Of a DNA stretch of 64,000 bases, positions 61,114-64,000 are shown piece after piece; positions within the stretch are counted from its first letter, which is position 1, and each line of letters begins with the position of its first letter. Location of the stretch: positions 1,392,640 to 1,456,639 of the forward strand of contig NZ_JABFAP010000001.1 of NCBI RefSeq assembly GCF_017168255.1, read 5' to 3'. This stretch comes from Agrococcus sp. KRD186 (GTDB lineage Bacteria > Actinomycetota > Actinomycetes > Actinomycetales > Microbacteriaceae). The translations under genes were made by a program, and so were the position numbers. Below the pieces are notes generated by a model, which saw only the letters and a program-made list of their open reading frames with translations, was not told the origin of the DNA and ran no database searches.

Positions 61114-61194
61114 ACCTGCTCCTTATCAGCCAACTCCGCGCTCGACTTCAGCTGCATCTGCCCGGAACGCGATCGTCTCGTTGTGTGGCCCCGT

Positions 61195-61920
61195 TCAGCC
61201 GAGGGAATCGCGCAGCCCCTCGAGCTGCGCGACTGCCATATCGAGCGCCGCCGGATCGGTGCTGCGGACGACGATGTTCGTGCCATAGATGTGACCATCC
61301 GCGAACGGATAGGAGCCGAGGCTGAGCTCGGGATGCTGCGCGGCGAGCTCGCGCAGCGGCGAGGCGATGCGCCCCTCACCGACCTCGAACCGCACCTCGC
61401 GCGAGACGACCGCCTCGCCCCTGCTGAGGCTGGGCAGCAGTGCGTCGAGCATCGAGACGAAGATGCTCGGCACGCCAGCCATGACATGCACGTTGCCGAT
61501 GCTGAACCCGGGCACGCCGCTGATGCCGTTGGCGATGAGCGTCGCCCCCTCGGGGATGCGCGCCATGCGCAGGTGGTCGTCGGTCAGTCGACGCGGATCG
61601 CCAACCGCAGCAGCGACCATCGCGCGCGCATCCTCTCGCACGTCGATGCTCACCTCGAAGGCCGCCGCGACGGCGTCAGCGGTGATGTCGTCGTGGGTGG
61701 GACCGATGCCCCCGGAGGTGAAGACATGATCGACGGCCGCGCTCAGCGCGTGCAGCCCCTCCACGATCGCGCGATGATCGTCGGGCACCACCCGCATCTC
61801 GACCAGATCGATGCCGACCCGCACGAGTTGGCCGGCCAGATGGTAGGCGTTCGCCTCACGGGTGCGGCCGGAGAGGATCTCGTCGCCGATGACGAGGATG
61901 GCGGCGGTCGGGTTCGTCAT
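61195..61920 (-). CDS. CinA-like molybdopterin-binding domain protein
   Basis: The 241-residue protein of the CinA N-domain (MoCF-biosynthesis fold) has ILVIGDEILSGRTREANAYHL at the start, the FTSGGIGPTHDDITADAVA motif and the DDHLRMARIPEGA segment. It lacks the C-terminal nicotinamide-deamidase domain of full CinA (about 410 residues). CinA N-domains hydrolyse ADP-ribose-like nucleotides in some bacteria; here the role is unknown. The ATG at 61920 is the family start (CATCCT six bases before it). Confidence 0.85.
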   Translation of the reverse strand: MTNPTAAILVIGDEILSGRTREANAYHLAGQLVRVGIDLVEMRVVPDDHRAIVEGLHALSAAVDHVFTSGGIGPTHDDITADAVAAAFEVSIDVREDARAMVAAAVGDPRRLTDDHLRMARIPEGATLIANGISGVPGFSIGNVHVMAGVPSIFVSMLDALLPSLSRGEAVVSREVRFEVGEGRIASPLRELAAQHPELSLGSYPFADGHIYGTNIVVRSTDPAALDMAVAQLEGLRDSLG

Positions 61921-62002
61921 GCACCAAGGATGCCGGAATTGCGGCGACGCGTGCGACCCACGGATGCGGCGCACGGCGAGGCGGGACCGGTGCGCGGGCG
62001 GT

Positions 62003-63988
62003 TCAACGCACGGCGCCTGGCGGCAGTGGAGGCGGCTCTGGGAAGTCGCCGCCGAGCTGCGCCTCGAGGCGCGCCAGGTCAGGCAGGCCCTGCTGTGCCT
62101 CCTCGCGGCTGATCACCTGCGGGAAGCTGAACGCGCCGACCTCCCAGTAGGCGCCACAGCTGCGGCAGCGCCGCACCTCCCCCATGAGCCGCTCGCTCTC
62201 GCCGATCGTCACCGGTCCCCCGACGTGCGTGACCCAGTACGAGCTGCAGATCTCGCACGCACCCAGCCTCGGCTGGGTGACGCGCCAAGCACGCGTCGCC
62301 TCGGCCGCCAGTGCTCGGTATCGCGGCCCGCCGCGCCCCCGATACAGGTCGCGCGAGTCGAATGCCCCACCCGACGCAGAGGGGTCGTGTTGGATGCGCG
62401 AGGCGAGTTGGTCGAGGTACCCCGTGCCATCGCGCCGAAAGCCCGCGGTCTCCGTCGCATCGAGTCGGAGCAGCAGGGAGTTCTCCTGCTCGCTGCCGCT
62501 GCGCTTGGTGGCGAGCAGCAGGTCGTGGCCGCTGTGCAGCAGCACCCATTCGCCGGGCTGAACCTCGACGACCTCGGCCGGCGCATCCTCGTGCATGCCA
62601 CGCATCAATTCGAGGTGGCGCGCGATCCCTGCCCTGCGCTCGCGCGCCTTGCCGTCGGCATCCATGGATGCGAACGACGCCGCCCCCGCCCAGGCGAGGC
62701 GAGGCGGCACCTCGCTCCATCGCATCCTGTCGAGCACGGCCGGATCGACGTGCTTGAAGATCGCGGCGCCGCGGATCGCCAGCCCCCACTCGAGCAGACG
62801 CGTGCAGTCGAGGCACTCGAGGAAGCTGACGATCGTGTACTTCATGTCAGAGGCGAACAGGTCGATCATGTCTGCGAGCGGCACGTCGCCGACGATCGCT
62901 CGCATGCGGCCGGCGGCGACGCGATCCTGCAGCGCCTGCGTGGTGGCATCGATGTCGATGTCGTACGGCGGCTTGCCGTCGGATCGCACCAATGCCGAGT
63001 CGCACGTCGCGCACGACTGCGGCTCGCTCACCGGGTCGAGCGGCGGCGCGACGTCTGGGTGCGCGCCGGCGGCACCCAGGCCGATGCGCGGGTCGGTGCG
63101 CACCCAGACCTCTCCGTCAGCGGATCCCGGCGGGCTGTCGACCAGCTCGAGGCCGAGCGCCTCGACCGCCTGCAGCAGCGCACCGCGCGCCTCCCCCGCC
63201 TGTCCGAGGGTGCAGCTGTCGAACAGCACCCAATGCACGTCCCAGCGGTCGAAGAAGCCGGTCACGGCCCATGCCCGTCTCAGGACGCCGACGGCAGCAC
63301 CATCGAGGGATGCCGCGTCGTCCAGCACTGCCTCACTCGCGGCGGCTGCGGCGAATCCGCGCCCCACGTCGTCGGCGCTCCACCACAGAGCCGCCGCAAC
63401 GACGGCCTCCTGCGTGAACGACTCGATCTCGAGGAAGGGGTCGACGAGTCGCTCGACGCCGGTCGCGGCGAGACCGAGCTCGGCTTCCCGCAGCACTGGC
63501 ACCAGCCCATCGGCCAGTGCGCACGGGCCGGCAAACGTGAAGACGCCGGTGGCGGGCGCGCTCCCAGCCAGCGCGAGCACCGCCGCAGGCACCTCCGGTT
63601 GCACGCCCGCGGCATCCACGGCGGATGCGCTGAGCGGGCTCGTGCGGTCGTTCGTCACGAGCAGGCCTCGGCCGTCGGCGGTGAACCACGCGTCGACGGT
63701 CGAGCCGTCGTCGTGCGCGTAGCCGTAGTGCGTGACACCGTCGACGATCACGGGCTCGCGGCCGCCGATCCGCGTCAGGACGGCCAGCCGATGGCGCAGC
63801 TCCCGCGGGTGCGTGCGTCGCAGCCTCGACTCGTCCATCGCCATCCGCAGCTGCGCACCGACGAGCGCCTGCTGGTCTGGAAGCCACGGGCCGTGCCGCT
63901 CGAGCGCGGTGATCCCGCCGCTGACGAACGTGCTGACCAACGCGAAGTAGTCGCCGAACTCGGGGACGGCGCGAAGATCCACGCTCAC
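62003..63988 (-). CDS. Unknown large protein with two pairs of zinc-knuckle CxxC motifs
   Basis: The 661-residue protein is not recognised. CxxC pairs are at Cys326/329 (CATC), Cys392/395 (CLDC), Cys578/581 (CEIC) and Cys608/611 (CRSC). They are consistent with two separate zinc ribbons. No membrane segment; Ala-rich, G+C-like neighbours. The GTG at 63988 is the first in-frame start before the window end, with no in-frame stop up to base 64000, so the true start could lie outside the window. Co-oriented with the CinA-like and 512-residue genes, separated by 82 bp from the former. Confidence 0.65.
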   Translation of the reverse strand: MSVDLRAVPEFGDYFALVSTFVSGGITALERHGPWLPDQQALVGAQLRMAMDESRLRRTHPRELRHRLAVLTRIGGREPVIVDGVTHYGYAHDDGSTVDAWFTADGRGLLVTNDRTSPLSASAVDAAGVQPEVPAAVLALAGSAPATGVFTFAGPCALADGLVPVLREAELGLAATGVERLVDPFLEIESFTQEAVVAAALWWSADDVGRGFAAAAASEAVLDDAASLDGAAVGVLRRAWAVTGFFDRWDVHWVLFDSCTLGQAGEARGALLQAVEALGLELVDSPPGSADGEVWVRTDPRIGLGAAGAHPDVAPPLDPVSEPQSCATCDSALVRSDGKPPYDIDIDATTQALQDRVAAGRMRAIVGDVPLADMIDLFASDMKYTIVSFLECLDCTRLLEWGLAIRGAAIFKHVDPAVLDRMRWSEVPPRLAWAGAASFASMDADGKARERRAGIARHLELMRGMHEDAPAEVVEVQPGEWVLLHSGHDLLLATKRSGSEQENSLLLRLDATETAGFRRDGTGYLDQLASRIQHDPSASGGAFDSRDLYRGRGGPRYRALAAEATRAWRVTQPRLGACEICSSYWVTHVGGPVTIGESERLMGEVRRCRSCGAYWEVGAFSFPQVISREEAQQGLPDLARLEAQLGGDFPEPPPLPPGAVR

Positions 63989-64000
63989 AGGATCGGTCGT

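Overview
The window is about 70% G+C on inspection. It is densely coded on both strands, with frequent 1-4 base stop/start overlaps and many GTG starts. Several features fit a high-GC actinobacterium: an MshB-type mycothiol deacetylase, the mshB-fdxA-dapC order, the actinobacterial form of DapD, and many apparently leaderless genes. The mix of families suggests Microbacteriaceae, but that placement is inference. I found no rRNA, tRNA, CRISPR array, insertion sequence or replication origin. No gene-free stretch exceeds 300 bases; the longest is about 229 bp at 49523-49751.

Layout. 1-11077 is core metabolism: dapE (cut by the left edge) and dapD, diverging from one 23-bp gap; an ABC exporter pair; an AAA/DUF4143 ATPase with a phased 23-bp repeat array upstream; an NCS2 purine permease; gltA; and the mshB-fdxA-dapC operon (minus strand). 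11157-23378 holds an FMN reductase/FMN monooxygenase pair, typA, and a peptide ABC importer (lipoprotein, two permeases, double ATPase) interrupted by an opposite-strand PH-domain gene. A CPBP protease ends the block. 23445-27935 is gcvT-gcvH-gcvP behind a glycine riboswitch. 27965-34079 is a translationally coupled mrpA-C-D-E-F-G sodium/proton antiporter operon with mrpB fused into mrpA.

34178-40884 carries sbcD-sbcC, a LOG-family protein, a coiled-coil membrane protein and a YflT-like stress protein. 40946-44794 is a drug-export locus: a VOC protein and a DHA2 transporter diverge from tetR plus a FUSC exporter, with a 17-bp palindrome covering both promoters. 44835-53043 has a CDP-alcohol phosphatidyltransferase, an acidic protein, a DsbA-like protein, a broken methyltransferase gene, a SNF2 helicase, SRPBCC, Hsp20, DUF488, DUF1905/YdeI, ThpR and a YwaF-like protein. 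53185-56379 is a metal-efflux module (Crp/Fnr regulator, HMA metallochaperone, P-type ATPase with an unusual CPG motif). 56526-64000 has an ABC-F protein, a carboxyethylornithine-synthase-like dehydrogenase, a CinA-like protein and two large proteins I cannot identify.

Regulation visible in the sequence: a recurring TANNNT hexamer 6-8 bases before the start codon (leaderless transcripts), hairpin terminators without U-tracts between convergent genes, hairpins inside the peptide-importer and VOC-DHA2 operons, one glycine riboswitch, and several palindromic operator candidates.
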